This document shows, in pieces, positions 24,398-33,336 of a stretch of 40,784 nt of DNA (the stretch's first letter is position 1; each line of letters begins with the position of its first letter). Source of the stretch: Polaromonas sp. (GTDB lineage: Bacteria > Pseudomonadota > Gammaproteobacteria > Burkholderiales > Burkholderiaceae_C); assembly GCF_013817205.1 (NCBI RefSeq), contig NZ_JACDDD010000028.1, positions 1 through 40,784 of the forward strand. The letters are read 5' to 3'. The notes under the pieces were generated by a model. The model did not search any database. It saw only the letters and a list, made by a program, of their open reading frames with translations, and had not been told where the DNA came from. The position numbers and the translations under genes are program-made.

Positions 24398-25090
24398 TCA
24401 GTGGCCGGACGGGGAGGTTGCGCCCAGGTTGCGCTGCAGGATGTTCGAGAACTCCTCGATGAAGGTCTCCAGCTTGTTGGCCACGCGGTCGATATCGTGG
24501 GCAAAGCGGTTGTAGGCAACCACGGCAGGGATGGCGGCAAACAGGCCAATGGCCGTGGCTACCAATGCCTCGGCGATGCCGGGTGCGACCGCAGACAGTG
24601 TCACCTGCTCCAGTGCGGCTAGGCCGGTGAAGGCATGCATGATGCCCCAGACCGTGCCGAACAGGCCCACATAGGGCGAGACCGAACCGACAGTGGCCAG
24701 GAAGGACAGGTTGGACTCAACCGCATCAACTTCGCGCTGGTAGCTGGCGCGCATGGCGCGGCGCGCGCCGTCGAGCAGGGTGCTGGGGTCCGCCATGCGG
24801 CGCTCACGCAGCTTCTGAAACTCACGCATGCCGCTGGCAAAAATGCGTTCCATCGGACCGCTGGTCTTGGCGTTCTGGGTGGCTGCCGCATACAGGTCAT
24901 TCAGGCTGGTGCCCGACCAGAATTCGCGATCAAACTCGTCGTTGAGCGACTGCACGCGTTTGAGCGAGATGATCTTGCGGAAGATCGCCGCCCAGCTCGC
25001 AATCGACACACCCACCAGCAGGGCCACCACGCCCTGGACCACCCAGCTGGCGTTGAGGAGGAGGTTGACGATGGACAAATCCTGATTCAT
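24398..25090 (-). CDS. tolQ: Tol-Pal system protein TolQ (MotA/ExbB proton channel)
   Basis: The proton channel subunit of the Tol motor, 230 residues. Three membrane segments are visible: about 17-37 (VVALLVGVSIASWAAIF), about 135-157 (GSVSPYVGLFGTVWGIMHAF) and about 170-190 (IAEALVATAIGLFAAIPAVV). These carry the conserved Gly, Thr and Pro of the ExbB family. The start ATGA overlaps the stop of ybgC by 4 bases, so the genes are translationally coupled. Confidence 0.96.
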   Translation of the reverse strand: MNQDLSIVNLLLNASWVVQGVVALLVGVSIASWAAIFRKIISLKRVQSLNDEFDREFWSGTSLNDLYAAATQNAKTSGPMERIFASGMREFQKLRERRMADPSTLLDGARRAMRASYQREVDAVESNLSFLATVGSVSPYVGLFGTVWGIMHAFTGLAALEQVTLSAVAPGIAEALVATAIGLFAAIPAVVAYNRFAHDIDRVANKLETFIEEFSNILQRNLGATSPSGH

Positions 25091-25509
25091 GTTGTGGTTT
25101 CCAGACGGTCAAGAAGTTCAGCGGGAATTCGAGCAGGTTTCAGGCCAGCGGCTTCGACCCAGCCGATGCGTATGGTGCCCTCGCACAGCAGTATCGGCCC
25201 ATGCTCTGATTTTAATAGCGCCTGTTGCCCGATTATCAAGGACGCGCGGCCTTTTTCATTCAGACTGGCGGTAACAATCAGTTCATCGTCGAGTCGCGCG
25301 GGGCGGTGGTAACGCACGCTGGTTTCGCTGACCACAAACATGCCACCGGTTCGCTCGCGCAGGGCGTGCTGCTCAATGCCCAGTGATCTGAGCCACTCGG
25401 TGCGCGAACGTTCAAAAAATTTGAGGTAGTTGGCATAAAACACGATGCCACCGGCGTCGGTGTCTTCCCAGTACACGCGCAGTGGCCACTGGAATGCCGG
25501 CTTAGCCAA
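25087..25509 (-). CDS. ybgC: Tol-Pal associated acyl-CoA thioesterase YbgC
   Basis: A hotdog-fold thioesterase, 140 residues, classically the first gene of the tol cluster and thought to act in phospholipid metabolism at the inner membrane. The active-site motif VYWEDTDAGGIVFYANYLKF contains the catalytic Asp. RTEWLRSLG and SVRYHRPARLDDEL also match the family. It overlaps the upstream aminotransferase by 8 bases and tolQ by 4. Confidence 0.95.
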   Translation of the reverse strand: MAKPAFQWPLRVYWEDTDAGGIVFYANYLKFFERSRTEWLRSLGIEQHALRERTGGMFVVSETSVRYHRPARLDDELIVTASLNEKGRASLIIGQQALLKSEHGPILLCEGTIRIGWVEAAGLKPARIPAELLDRLETTT

Positions 25510-26707
25510 GCACGGCCTCCAGCCGCTCCAGGGCCTCTTTGAGTTGATCCATGGAGTTGGCCGTGGAAAAGCGGACGTAACGCTCGGGCGACATGGTTCC
25601 GAAATCGCGGCCTGGGGTCACTGCCAGGTGCGCACGTTTCATCAGTTCGAAAGAAAAGTCCCAGCTGCCTGAGACCCCCAGCCGCGCGGCGGCATCGGTG
25701 CAGTCGGCATAGGCGTAAAACGCGCCGTCAGGCATCACCGGCACTGTCAGGCCGAGGCGATTCAGTTCGGGAATGAAATAGTCGCGCCTGGCCCTGAACT
25801 CGGCACGGCGGCGTTCGTATTCAGCCAGGCTCTCAGGTTCAAAACAGGCCAGCGCCGCATGCTGGGCCACGGTGCTGGGGCAGATGAACAGGTTTTGCGC
25901 GATGCGCTCGATCACCGGCGCGAGATCTTCCGGCACCACCAGCCAGCCCAGGCGCCAGCCAGTCATGTTGAAGTACTTGCTGAAACTGTTGATGCTGATG
26001 ATGCTGTCACCCAGGCCATCGCCCATGGCCAGCGCGGTGTGGCCAAAACGTTCATCGAAGCTCAAACCCAGGTAGATCTCGTCGATCAGCGTGATGCCGC
26101 CGCGACTGTGCACAAACTCGTGGATACGGCGCAGTTCGTCCGGCGCAATCGAGGTGCCGGTCGGGTTCGACGGCGAAGCCAGCAGCACGCCCCGTGTTTT
26201 CTCCGTCCAAGCCGCTTGAACCTTGGCACTGCTGAGCTGGAAGCGTTCTGCAGGCGTGGTCGGCACCAGCACCGCGTCACCTTCAGCGGCGCTGACAAAA
26301 TGTCGGTTGCAGGGGTAACTCGGGTCCGGCATCAGGATCTCGTCACCAGCTTCAATCAGAGCCAGGCAGGCCAGTTGCAGCGCTGCCGATGCGCCGGCGG
26401 TGATGATGATGCGGCCAGGCGCCACATCGGCCTTGAAGCGGGTGGCATACCACCCGCTGATGCGCTCCCTCAGCTCCTGCAGGCCGGTGGCCTGGGTGTA
26501 CTGCGTGTTGCCGTCGTGGATGGCGCGTACCGCCGCTTCCTGCACCGGCGGCGGCGCGGTGAAGTCCGGCTCACCGATGTTCAGGAAGATCATCGGGCGC
26601 GAGGTCTGCGCGACGTCCCGGGCCATGGCCGCTGCCGCCTTGGCAACTTCCATCACATAAAACGGCTCAATGCGCTGGGCGCGCCGGGCGATCCGCAAGG
26701 ATGTCAT
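25502..26707 (-). CDS. PLP-dependent class I/II aminotransferase
   Basis: A fold-type I aminotransferase of 401 residues. Motifs: IFLNIGEPDFTAPP, NTQYTQATGLQELRE, LLASPSNPTGTSI, LIDEIYLGLSF, and SFSKYFNMTGWRLGW with the Lys that binds pyridoxal phosphate. The last Arg for the substrate carboxylate is in ERYVRFSTANS. The substrate is not certain: aspartate, alanine/valine and N-succinyldiaminopimelate aminotransferases share these features. It is part of the minus-strand run between nusB and ybgC, overlapping ybgC by 8 bases. Confidence 0.9.
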   Translation of the reverse strand: MTSLRIARRAQRIEPFYVMEVAKAAAAMARDVAQTSRPMIFLNIGEPDFTAPPPVQEAAVRAIHDGNTQYTQATGLQELRERISGWYATRFKADVAPGRIIITAGASAALQLACLALIEAGDEILMPDPSYPCNRHFVSAAEGDAVLVPTTPAERFQLSSAKVQAAWTEKTRGVLLASPSNPTGTSIAPDELRRIHEFVHSRGGITLIDEIYLGLSFDERFGHTALAMGDGLGDSIISINSFSKYFNMTGWRLGWLVVPEDLAPVIERIAQNLFICPSTVAQHAALACFEPESLAEYERRRAEFRARRDYFIPELNRLGLTVPVMPDGAFYAYADCTDAAARLGVSGSWDFSFELMKRAHLAVTPGRDFGTMSPERYVRFSTANSMDQLKEALERLEAVLG

Positions 26708-26715
26708 GCTGCGAG

Positions 26716-27234
26716 TCAGGGTTTTTTGTCAGCGGCGACTTCGGCCGCCCGAAAGTCTGGTGCCAGCTTGTGCAACACGCCGTTGACGTATTTGTGGCCG
26801 TCTGTGCCGCCGAAGGCCTTGGCCAGCTCGATACATTCGTTGATGACCACGCGATACGGCACGTCCAGGCAGTGCTTGAACTCGTAGGCCCCAATCCACA
26901 GCACCGCGTGTTCGACCGGCGAGATCTCGGCCATCTTGCGGTCCAGCAGGGGGGTGAAGCTCTCATCGAGCGCAGTGGCTTCGCCGATGCAGCCGTGCAG
27001 CAGGGCGTCGTAGTGGGCCGAATCGGCTTTGTGAAAGCCGACAAGGTCCCGCGTGAAGGCGTCGATGGAGGCCGCCTCATTGCGCCCCACCAGGTGCTGG
27101 TACAGCGCCTGCAGGGCGAACTCGCGCGCGCGCGTACGGGCCGATTTGTCAGCGGCCTTTTTGACACCGGTGTCGGTCAGGCCGGTGCGGGTTTGCGGCG
27201 GGCGTTTGGGTTTGGTGGGGGTGGTGTCGGGCAT
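26716..27234 (-). CDS. nusB: Transcription antitermination factor NusB
   Basis: NusB binds boxA RNA with NusE (S10) to keep RNA polymerase going through rRNA operons. The protein has 172 residues from ATG 27234, including a basic N-terminal tail of about 30 residues. The core starts [16 protein letters not shown]. Typical features are [34 protein letters not shown] and [11 protein letters not shown]. The gene lies 26 bases downstream of ribH, the standard ribH-nusB pairing. Confidence 0.96.
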   Translation of the reverse strand: MPDTTPTKPKRPPQTRTGLTDTGVKKAADKSARTRAREFALQALYQHLVGRNEAASIDAFTRDLVGFHKADSAHYDALLHGCIGEATALDESFTPLLDRKMAEISPVEHAVLWIGAYEFKHCLDVPYRVVINECIELAKAFGGTDGHKYVNGVLHKLAPDFRAAEVAADKKP

Positions 27235-27260
27235 GCGCGCTTGTGGGGTGTTGCAGGGGG

Positions 27261-27725
27261 TCAAGACAGTTCGTTCAGCAGGTTGGCCATTTCCACCGCC
27301 ACCCGCGCCGCATCACGGCCCTTGTCCACCTGGCGGGCCTCGGCTTGGGCGACGTTTTCCACCGTCAGGATGGCATTGGCAATCGGCAGCTGGTAGTCCA
27401 GTGCCAGCCGGCTGACCGAGGCGCCGCTTTCATTGGCGACCAGTTCAAAGTGGTAGGTTTCGCCGCGGATGATGCAGCCCAGTGCGATCAGCGCGTCGTA
27501 CTGGTCACGTTCAGCCAGGGCCTGCAGCGCTGAAGGGATTTCCAGCGCACCCGGTACCTTGACGTGGTGGATGTTTTTTTCTTCGACGCCCAGCACCAGC
27601 AACTCCTGCCAGCAAGCCTGGGCCAGGGCATTGGTGATGCTTTCGTTGAAGCGTGCCTGAACAATGCCTACCGAGAGTTTTTTGCCGCTCAGATGATCAG
27701 CGGATCCTTTTTCTGCACCAAACAC
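27261..27725 (-). CDS. ribH: 6,7-dimethyl-8-ribityllumazine synthase
   Basis: RibH condenses 5-amino-6-ribitylaminouracil with 3,4-dihydroxy-2-butanone 4-phosphate, the penultimate riboflavin step; it usually forms large icosahedral or pentameric shells. 154 residues. The start is GTG 27725 with AAGGA (inside the ribBX tail) 7-8 bases ahead. Motifs: [49 protein letters not shown] and [10 protein letters not shown]. The start is 4 bases from the stop of ribBX, so coupling is likely. Confidence 0.96.
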   Translation of the reverse strand: MFGAEKGSADHLSGKKLSVGIVQARFNESITNALAQACWQELLVLGVEEKNIHHVKVPGALEIPSALQALAERDQYDALIALGCIIRGETYHFELVANESGASVSRLALDYQLPIANAILTVENVAQAEARQVDKGRDAARVAVEMANLLNELS

Positions 27726-27729
27726 GGTT

Positions 27730-28842
27730 TTATTCCTTTTTGTTGGCGATATAGCCGGTGATTTCGAGTCCGTAACCGGTCATGCTGGGCATGCGGCGCG
27801 GGTTGCCCATCAATTCCATTTTGTGAACGCCGCACTCCCGCAGGATTTGCGCACCCACGCCGTAGGTGCGCAGGTCCATGCGGCCCCGCTCGGGCGCCTG
27901 ACTGGCGCGTGCCGTGCCCTCGAACTGCGCCAGCAACTGGGCCGCACTTTCGCCGCAATTGAGCAGCACGGCCACGCCTTTGCCAGCCTTGGCCAGATGC
28001 GCAAGGCTCTGGTCCAGGCTCCAGGAGTGCATGGAGCGGCCGGTTTCCAGCGCATCCAGCACCGACAGCGGCTCGTGCACACGCGCGGCGACGGTTTCAT
28101 CTGCTGCCCATTGGCCTTTGACCAACGCCAGGTGCAGGCCTTGGCTGGGCTTGTCCTTGAAGGCGTGCACAGCGAATTCGCCAAAAGCGGTCTGGATGGT
28201 GCGTTCGCCGATTTTTTCAATCAGCGAATCGTGCCGGCTGCGGTGTTCGATCAGGTCGGCAATCGTGCCAATCTTGAGCCCGTGCTCGGCGGCAAATACC
28301 TGCAGGTCGGGCAGGCGCGCCATGGTGCCGTCGTCCTTCATGATTTCGCAGATAACGGCGGACGGTGAGCAACCCGCCATGCCGGCCAGGTCGCAACCGG
28401 CTTCGGTATGGCCGGCGCGCATCAACACACCGCCATCAACCGCCTGCAGGGGGAAGATGTGGCCGGGCTGGACCAGGTCGCTGACTTGGGCGTCCCTGGC
28501 TACCGCGGCCTGTACCGTGCGCGCCCGGTCTGCGGCAGAAATGCCGGTGGTGACGCCTTCGGCAGCTTCAATCGACACCGTGAACGCGGTGCTGTGCTTG
28601 GTGCCGTTGCGGGTCGCCATCGGGGGCAGTTGCAGGCGCTCGCAGCGCTCGCGGGTCAGCGTCAGGCAGATCAGGCCACGGCCGTAACGCGCCATGAAGT
28701 TGATGGCTTCGGCGCTGACGTGGTCGGCGGCCAGCACCAGATCGCCTTCGTTCTCGCGGTCTTCTTCGTCAACCAGAATCACCATGCGACCGGCCCGCAT
28801 GTCGGCCACGATGTCTTCAACAGGGGAGATGGCAATCGTCAT
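27730..28842 (-). CDS. ribB: 3,4-dihydroxy-2-butanone 4-phosphate synthase with a degenerate RibA-like domain (RibBX type)
   Basis: 370 residues from ATG 28842. The N-terminal domain (about 1-205) is a complete Rib[35 protein letters not shown] and [16 protein letters not shown]. It makes the four-carbon unit of riboflavin from ribulose 5-phosphate. The C-terminal domain has the GTP cyclohydrolase II outline ([23 protein letters not shown]), but the zinc site is gone: after RVH, where RVHSECLTGD is expected, [13 protein letters not shown] follows, and the later CDC and EGRG motifs are absent. So only the RibB activity is expected. It lies between ribE (4 bases) and ribH. Confidence 0.94.
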   Translation of the reverse strand: MTIAISPVEDIVADMRAGRMVILVDEEDRENEGDLVLAADHVSAEAINFMARYGRGLICLTLTRERCERLQLPPMATRNGTKHSTAFTVSIEAAEGVTTGISAADRARTVQAAVARDAQVSDLVQPGHIFPLQAVDGGVLMRAGHTEAGCDLAGMAGCSPSAVICEIMKDDGTMARLPDLQVFAAEHGLKIGTIADLIEHRSRHDSLIEKIGERTIQTAFGEFAVHAFKDKPSQGLHLALVKGQWAADETVAARVHEPLSVLDALETGRSMHSWSLDQSLAHLAKAGKGVAVLLNCGESAAQLLAQFEGTARASQAPERGRMDLRTYGVGAQILRECGVHKMELMGNPRRMPSMTGYGLEITGYIANKKE

Positions 28843-28846
28843 GGTG

Positions 28847-29482
28847 TCAGGGGGTCTTTCCGTTTTGGAGCATGCGTTCGACATAACGCGCAATGAGGTC
28901 GATTTCGAGGTTGACCAGCGACTGCACGCGCAGGTGGCCCAAGGCCGTGTTCTGAACCGTGTGGCTGATCAGGTTGATGCTGATTTCGCAGCCGGGTGTG
29001 TCGCCATCAAGATCGGTCACCCTGTTAACGGTCAGGCTGACCCCGTTGACGGTGATGGAACCCTTGTATGCCAGATATTTGGCCAGATCCCGAGGCGCCA
29101 GGATGCGTAATTCCCAACTTTCACCGACCTGCGCAAAATGGCTGACGGTGCCGACGCCGTCCACGTGGCCCGCAACGATATGACCGCCGAGGCGATCATG
29201 GGCACGCAGGGCTTTTTCGAGATTGATGGGGCCGGGTTCGGCCAGGCCGCTGGTCTTGCCCAGCGATTCGGCTGAAATTTCAATCGAGAACTGGTTGTTC
29301 TGGGGGGCGAGAGACGTCACCGTCATGCAGGCGCCGTTCAGGGCGATGCTGTCGCCCAGGCCCACGTCGTCGAGATAACCTGCCGGCGTCTCGATCTCGA
29401 GTTGCAGGCCGTGGTCCAAAGAGCTGCCCAGGCGGTGGGTAGCGACGATGCGCCCCACGCCGGTAATGATTCCGGTAAACAT
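28847..29482 (-). CDS. ribE: Riboflavin synthase alpha chain
   Basis: It dismutates two lumazines into riboflavin and a pyrimidine. ATG 29482 gives 211 residues, the normal start [12 protein letters not shown]. Two similar beta-barrel halves are visible: the first with [13 protein letters not shown], the second with [14 protein letters not shown] and [26 protein letters not shown] lies close to the C-terminal helix. It is in the minus-strand rib run, between ribD and ribBX. Confidence 0.96.
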   Translation of the reverse strand: MFTGIITGVGRIVATHRLGSSLDHGLQLEIETPAGYLDDVGLGDSIALNGACMTVTSLAPQNNQFSIEISAESLGKTSGLAEPGPINLEKALRAHDRLGGHIVAGHVDGVGTVSHFAQVGESWELRILAPRDLAKYLAYKGSITVNGVSLTVNRVTDLDGDTPGCEISINLISHTVQNTALGHLRVQSLVNLEIDLIARYVERMLQNGKTP

Positions 29483-29538
29483 CGGCGTATTTTCGCAGAG
29501 ATTGCCGCAGCGCATGGCGCACTGCAGCAATCAGGGGG

Positions 29539-30627
29539 CTAAAAGGCGTCGCGCCCGCGAACCCGCGCCACAATCCGCAGGTCCGGCCCCAACTGCTCGG
29601 TGGAGCGAAAGTCGAGTTCTACCGCCTGCGACAGCTCGGTGATGGGGCCAAAACTGGCCATGCCCGCGCCCTGGCCTATCCATTTGGGCGCCAGGTAGAC
29701 CACAAACTCGTCGACCAGGCCTTCGCGAATCAGCGAGCCATTGAGCTTGTGCCCGGCTTCCACATGCACTTCATTGACCTCGCGGCGCGCCAGATCGCGC
29801 AGCATGGCCGCCAGATCAACCTTGCCGTTGGCCCCGGGCTGGTAGATGACGGTGGCGCCGCGCGCCTCGAGCGCCGCCTTTTTTTCGTCGTTTTTTACGG
29901 CCGCGTAGATGTAGATCGTGCGTTGGGGGGTGAAAAGAAGAGCATCAAGTGGCGTTTCCAGCCGGCTGTCCACCACCACCAGATGCGGTTGGCGCGGCAT
30001 CTCGACCAGTCGGACATCAAGGCGAGGGTTGTCTTCCAGCACGGTGCCAATGCCGGTGAGAACAGCGCAGGAGCGGGCCCGCCAGGCATGGCCGTCCGCG
30101 CGCGCGGCGTCCGAGGTGATCCACTGGCTGGTGCCGTTGTCCAGCGCCGTCTTTCCGTCCAGCGAAGCGGCGACTTTCATGCGCACCCAAGGGGTTTTGC
30201 GGATCATGCGGCTGAAAAAGCCGATGTTCAGCTCACGTGACTCTTCTGCGCCCGGGCCCACCTCGACCTCAATGCCGGCAGCGCGCAGTCGCGCAAAGCC
30301 CTGTCCGCTCACCAGCGGGTTGGGGTCGGCAATGGAAGCCACCACTTTTTTGATGCCGGCCGCAATCAGCGCGTCGCAGCAGGGGCCGGTGCGCCCGTGG
30401 TGAGAGCAGGGCTCCAGTGTCACCCAGGCGGTGGCCCCGGCGACAGAATGGCCTTTGGCCGCCGCGTCACGCAAAGCCATGATTTCGGCGTGAGGGCCAC
30501 CGGCGCGCTGTGTGTGGCCCTGGCCGAGCGTCCGGCCATCCGGGGAGGTCAACACGCAGCCCACGGCCGGGTTGGGCGCGGACCGCCCCAGCGCCTTGGC
30601 GGCGTATTCGACTGCGAGTTCGATCAT
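29539..30627 (-). CDS. ribD: Bifunctional riboflavin deaminase/reductase RibD
   Basis: It deaminates and then reduces the pyrimidine intermediate of riboflavin synthesis. 362 residues from ATG 30627. The deaminase domain (about 1-140) has APNPAVGCVL, GGPHAEIMAL (zinc His and catalytic Glu) and TLEPCSHHGRTGPCC (zinc Cys pair). The reductase domain has RMKVAASLDGKTAL, SQWITSD, LTGIGTVLEDNP and EAGHKLNGSLI. The N-terminus is a few residues shorter than usual but complete in function. It is the first gene of the long minus-strand run; no FMN riboswitch was seen in the 122 bases upstream. Confidence 0.95.
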   Translation of the reverse strand: MIELAVEYAAKALGRSAPNPAVGCVLTSPDGRTLGQGHTQRAGGPHAEIMALRDAAAKGHSVAGATAWVTLEPCSHHGRTGPCCDALIAAGIKKVVASIADPNPLVSGQGFARLRAAGIEVEVGPGAEESRELNIGFFSRMIRKTPWVRMKVAASLDGKTALDNGTSQWITSDAARADGHAWRARSCAVLTGIGTVLEDNPRLDVRLVEMPRQPHLVVVDSRLETPLDALLFTPQRTIYIYAAVKNDEKKAALEARGATVIYQPGANGKVDLAAMLRDLARREVNEVHVEAGHKLNGSLIREGLVDEFVVYLAPKWIGQGAGMASFGPITELSQAVELDFRSTEQLGPDLRIVARVRGRDAF

Positions 30628-30749
30628 CAGGCGTCCGACGTGGAGGTTTTGGGTAGGCGGGGAGAAGAAGTTTACCGTTTGGCGGGCATGGTCAGCCGGA
30701 CGTCGGCAAAACGTGGGGCAGGGCGGCGTTCGCGAGTAGGCTTACCCTT

Positions 30750-31292
30750 ATGAAGATACGTCAAGCAGGTTTTACGCTGATTGAACTGATGATCGTGGTT
30801 TCCCTGGTCGCGATACTGGCGTCTCTGGCGGTGCCCAGCTTCCGGGGTTTGCTTGTCAACCGCACGGTCCAGGCTGCGACTGACGCGCTGATGACCGATA
30901 TGCGTTATGCGCGCTCGGAGGCGGTCAAGCGTTCGGCACGTGTGACATTGTGCCAGTCGGGCAATGGAACCAGCTGTGCTACTGGAAGCAATTTGTGGGT
31001 CAGCGGGTGGATAGTCTTTATTGACGACGATGGCGACGGCACGGTAGATGCGGAGGATGAAATCGTCAGGGTTCAGCAGGCGCTGAACTCGATTTCATCT
31101 ATTGCCAGCACCACGCCGGCGATGGATCGTCGATTTTTTACATTCCAGCCTACCGGCTGGGCAAAAAGCGCGAACCAGACTTTCATTTTTACCCCCAGTG
31201 GCACGGTACCCGTGGGTTCCGTTCGGGTGGTATGCATTTCCAACCAGGGTCGGGCCGGCCTTAAGGCTGCGGGAGCTACAGCATGCACGTGA
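30750..31292 (+). CDS. fimT: Minor type IV pilin, FimT/FimU (GspH) family
   Basis: A minor pseudopilin that helps to prime type IV pilus assembly. 180 residues. The type III signal is MKIRQAG followed by FTLIELMIVVSLVAILASLA, with Glu at position 5 of the mature protein, cut by PilD. The GspH-like domain continues with MTDMRYARSEAVKRSARVTL, and Cys pairs may form disulfides in the periplasm. It is the first gene of the cluster fimT-pilV-pilW-pilX-pilY1-pilE, divergent from ribD. Confidence 0.92.
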   Translation: MKIRQAGFTLIELMIVVSLVAILASLAVPSFRGLLVNRTVQAATDALMTDMRYARSEAVKRSARVTLCQSGNGTSCATGSNLWVSGWIVFIDDDGDGTVDAEDEIVRVQQALNSISSIASTTPAMDRRFFTFQPTGWAKSANQTFIFTPSGTVPVGSVRVVCISNQGRAGLKAAGATACT

Positions 31293-31897
31293 TCGCCTCT
31301 CGACCTTTGGCTTCGACCCACCATCGACGGCATTTCCATCGAGGCGGCTCGCTGATTGAAGTTCTGGTTTCTATCGTTATTTCTTCGATTGCCTTGCTGG
31401 CCTTGGCTGGCGTCAACGCCTCGGCTTTGCGCTACACCAAGATGTCGCAGTACCGTGCCACTGCCACTCTGCTAGCCAGCGACCTTGGTGAAAGAATGAG
31501 GGCGAACAAAGGCTTGGCTGCGGCGGGGGGTGTTGCCGCAACCGGGTTTTTCGCTGGTGTGTATGACTACAGCAGTACTGATTTTGCCGGCCAGGCAACC
31601 GCAGCCACACTGCCCGCGCAACTGTGTAACACCGCAGCCAGCACCTGCTCGCCACAGCAGATCGCGGAGCTGGATCTTGCGCAGTGGCGCCTGCTCGTGC
31701 GCACCCAGCTGCCGGAGGGATCGATTTTTATTTCTCGCGAAGCGGGGCAGACCGCTGCGGATGTGTGGGTCGCCTGGCGCGACCCTGCGGTGGCAAACAA
31801 TGATGAAGCGCCTGCGCTGGCGAAGGAGTGCCCGGACAGCTTGAATCTGGAAGATGACCGAAGCATACGCTGCAGCTTTTTCAGGATCAATCTATGA
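31283..31897 (+). CDS. pilV: Minor type IV pilin PilV
   Basis: 204 residues. It overlaps fimT by 10 bases. The leader is long and His-rich (HHRRHFHRGG), then SLIEVLVSIVISSIALLALA. The cut would fall between the two Gly, making Gly instead of Phe residue 1, with Glu kept at position 5. The body matches PilV: a Cys pair near LCNTAASTCSPQQIAELDLA and VWVAWRDP. It acts with PilW, PilX and FimT as the minor pilin priming set. Confidence 0.9.
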   Translation: MHVIASRPLASTHHRRHFHRGGSLIEVLVSIVISSIALLALAGVNASALRYTKMSQYRATATLLASDLGERMRANKGLAAAGGVAATGFFAGVYDYSSTDFAGQATAATLPAQLCNTAASTCSPQQIAELDLAQWRLLVRTQLPEGSIFISREAGQTAADVWVAWRDPAVANNDEAPALAKECPDSLNLEDDRSIRCSFFRINL

Positions 31898-32751
31898 AGC
31901 GCCCTCCTTTACTTATTCGCTCACGTCAGCGCGGCCTGTCGATTGTCGAGGTCCTGGTTTCGCTCGTCATCGGGCTGGTCGTCGTGGGTGCTGTTTTGTT
32001 GAGCTACATCACGTCCGGGCAGACCAACAAATTGCAGGCAGCGTATGCCCAGATGAACGAGGATGCGCAGGTGGGTCTGCAGATCCTGTCGCGCGATCTG
32101 CAGCTCGCGGGTTATGCCCAGCCTACCAGCATGGACCCGGCTACCTTTCAGTTCGGGCGAACCTATTCCGGCCACGCGGTTTTCGGCTGCGACACGGGCT
32201 TTGTTGCGGCCAACACCACGGGGGCCGTTGCTTGCGCGGGGGCTGGTTCCCCGGCCATTGAGGTGGTTTACGAGGCAGACCTGAGCAATTCGGTGCCGCA
32301 TTCTTCGGGGGTGCCCTCGGATTGCCTTGGTGCAGCTCTCACGCAGGACACCACAGCCACCCCATTTTTTTATCTTACTCATAACCGTTATTACGTGTCT
32401 GTCAGTACGTTGGGGCGCTCGGAGCTTCATTGCGCGAGCAAACTCGGGAACTCGGGTGGGGCTTTGGTGGACAACGTCGAAACCATGAAAATCTGGTACG
32501 GCGAGGCCAACCCTGCCGACAAGCGCCAGATTGTGAGGTACGTCAGCGCGGCCAATGTGTTGGACCCTACCTTCGCACATGTGGTGAGTGTGCGTGTGTG
32601 TCTGTTGATGCGCAGCGCCGAGCCGGTCTTGTCGGCCGAAGACCCGGCAAACTATTTTGATTGTGACTCGGTTGCACAAGTATCTGCCGACCGTTTTGCA
32701 CGTCGCGCCTACTTCACGACGACGGCGTTGCGCAACAAGATGACGTTCTAG
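31894..32751 (+). CDS. pilW: Minor type IV pilin PilW
   Basis: 285 residues. Its ATGA start overlaps the pilV stop. The prepilin site is RQRG followed by LSIVEVLVSLVIGLVVVGAV, with Glu at position 5. The segment LQILSRDLQLAGYAQP is the family signature. Cys residues in the second half could form disulfides. PilW is the GspJ-like member of the priming complex. Confidence 0.9.
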   Translation: MKRPPLLIRSRQRGLSIVEVLVSLVIGLVVVGAVLLSYITSGQTNKLQAAYAQMNEDAQVGLQILSRDLQLAGYAQPTSMDPATFQFGRTYSGHAVFGCDTGFVAANTTGAVACAGAGSPAIEVVYEADLSNSVPHSSGVPSDCLGAALTQDTTATPFFYLTHNRYYVSVSTLGRSELHCASKLGNSGGALVDNVETMKIWYGEANPADKRQIVRYVSAANVLDPTFAHVVSVRVCLLMRSAEPVLSAEDPANYFDCDSVAQVSADRFARRAYFTTTALRNKMTF

Positions 32752-32752
32752 G

Positions 32753-33325
32753 ATGGTCATGAACAATTTTTACCCTCGTTTTTGCATGTCACGCCGACGC
32801 CGGCAGGGCGGTGTTTCATTGATCATTGTGCTGATCATGGTGGTGATCATTGGTCTGACATCAGCGGCGGCCATTCGCAACGCCACGTCTGATGAGCGGG
32901 TCACCAACAATATGCGCATGCAAAGCCTGGCCCAGCAATATGCCGAGGCAGCCTTGCGTTATTGTGAAGCCGAGCTCGCCAAGGCCGACGCGGCGCGTGT
33001 TGCAACGCTGCAGGAGGCAAATATTGTTACAACTGCCTTTGAAGCCGACCCAGCCTGGAATCGCACCGATACCTGGTTAGGTGGTGGTGGGGCGTCGGCA
33101 ACGCTGACGGTATTGCCCGAGTTACAAATCAAATCGTCAAACAGCGCATTCAAGCCTTCGACGCTTCCGCAATGTGTTGCAGAAAAGCAGGCGCTGAAAG
33201 ATACCAACATTGTTTACGTCATCACAGCCCGGGGCTTCAGCCCCGACTACACCGCGAATGCAGGAACGGGTAAGACCACGGGCGGCTCGGTGGTCTGGCT
33301 GCAGTCCACTTTGGCTTTAAATTAA
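32753..33325 (+). CDS. pilX: Minor type IV pilin PilX
   Basis: 190 residues from ATG 32753 (ATG 32759 possible). The leader ends RRRRQGG, then VSLIIVLIMVVIIGLTSAAA. Position 5 is Ile, not Glu, which is common for PilX/GspK-type tip pilins. The conserved ERVTNNMRMQSLAQQYAEAA follows. It starts one base after the pilW stop and is followed by pilY1 after 11 bases. A perfect 6-bp hairpin (33230-33245) lies within it, probably by chance. Confidence 0.88.
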   Translation: MVMNNFYPRFCMSRRRRQGGVSLIIVLIMVVIIGLTSAAAIRNATSDERVTNNMRMQSLAQQYAEAALRYCEAELAKADAARVATLQEANIVTTAFEADPAWNRTDTWLGGGGASATLTVLPELQIKSSNSAFKPSTLPQCVAEKQALKDTNIVYVITARGFSPDYTANAGTGKTTGGSVVWLQSTLALN

Positions 33326-33336
33326 GGAGCGCATCC

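Noticed and set aside
30628-30749. FMN riboswitch upstream of ribD
   Set aside because: None of the conserved FMN-element blocks is visible in the 122-base gap or between the rib genes.
33230-33245. Hairpin CGGGGC-TTCA-GCCCCG inside pilX, sharing GGGCTTCAGCCCC with repeat copy D
   Set aside because: Only 13 bases match, the rest of the repeat is absent, and it codes for a sensible pilX segment; probably chance for a GC-rich palindrome.
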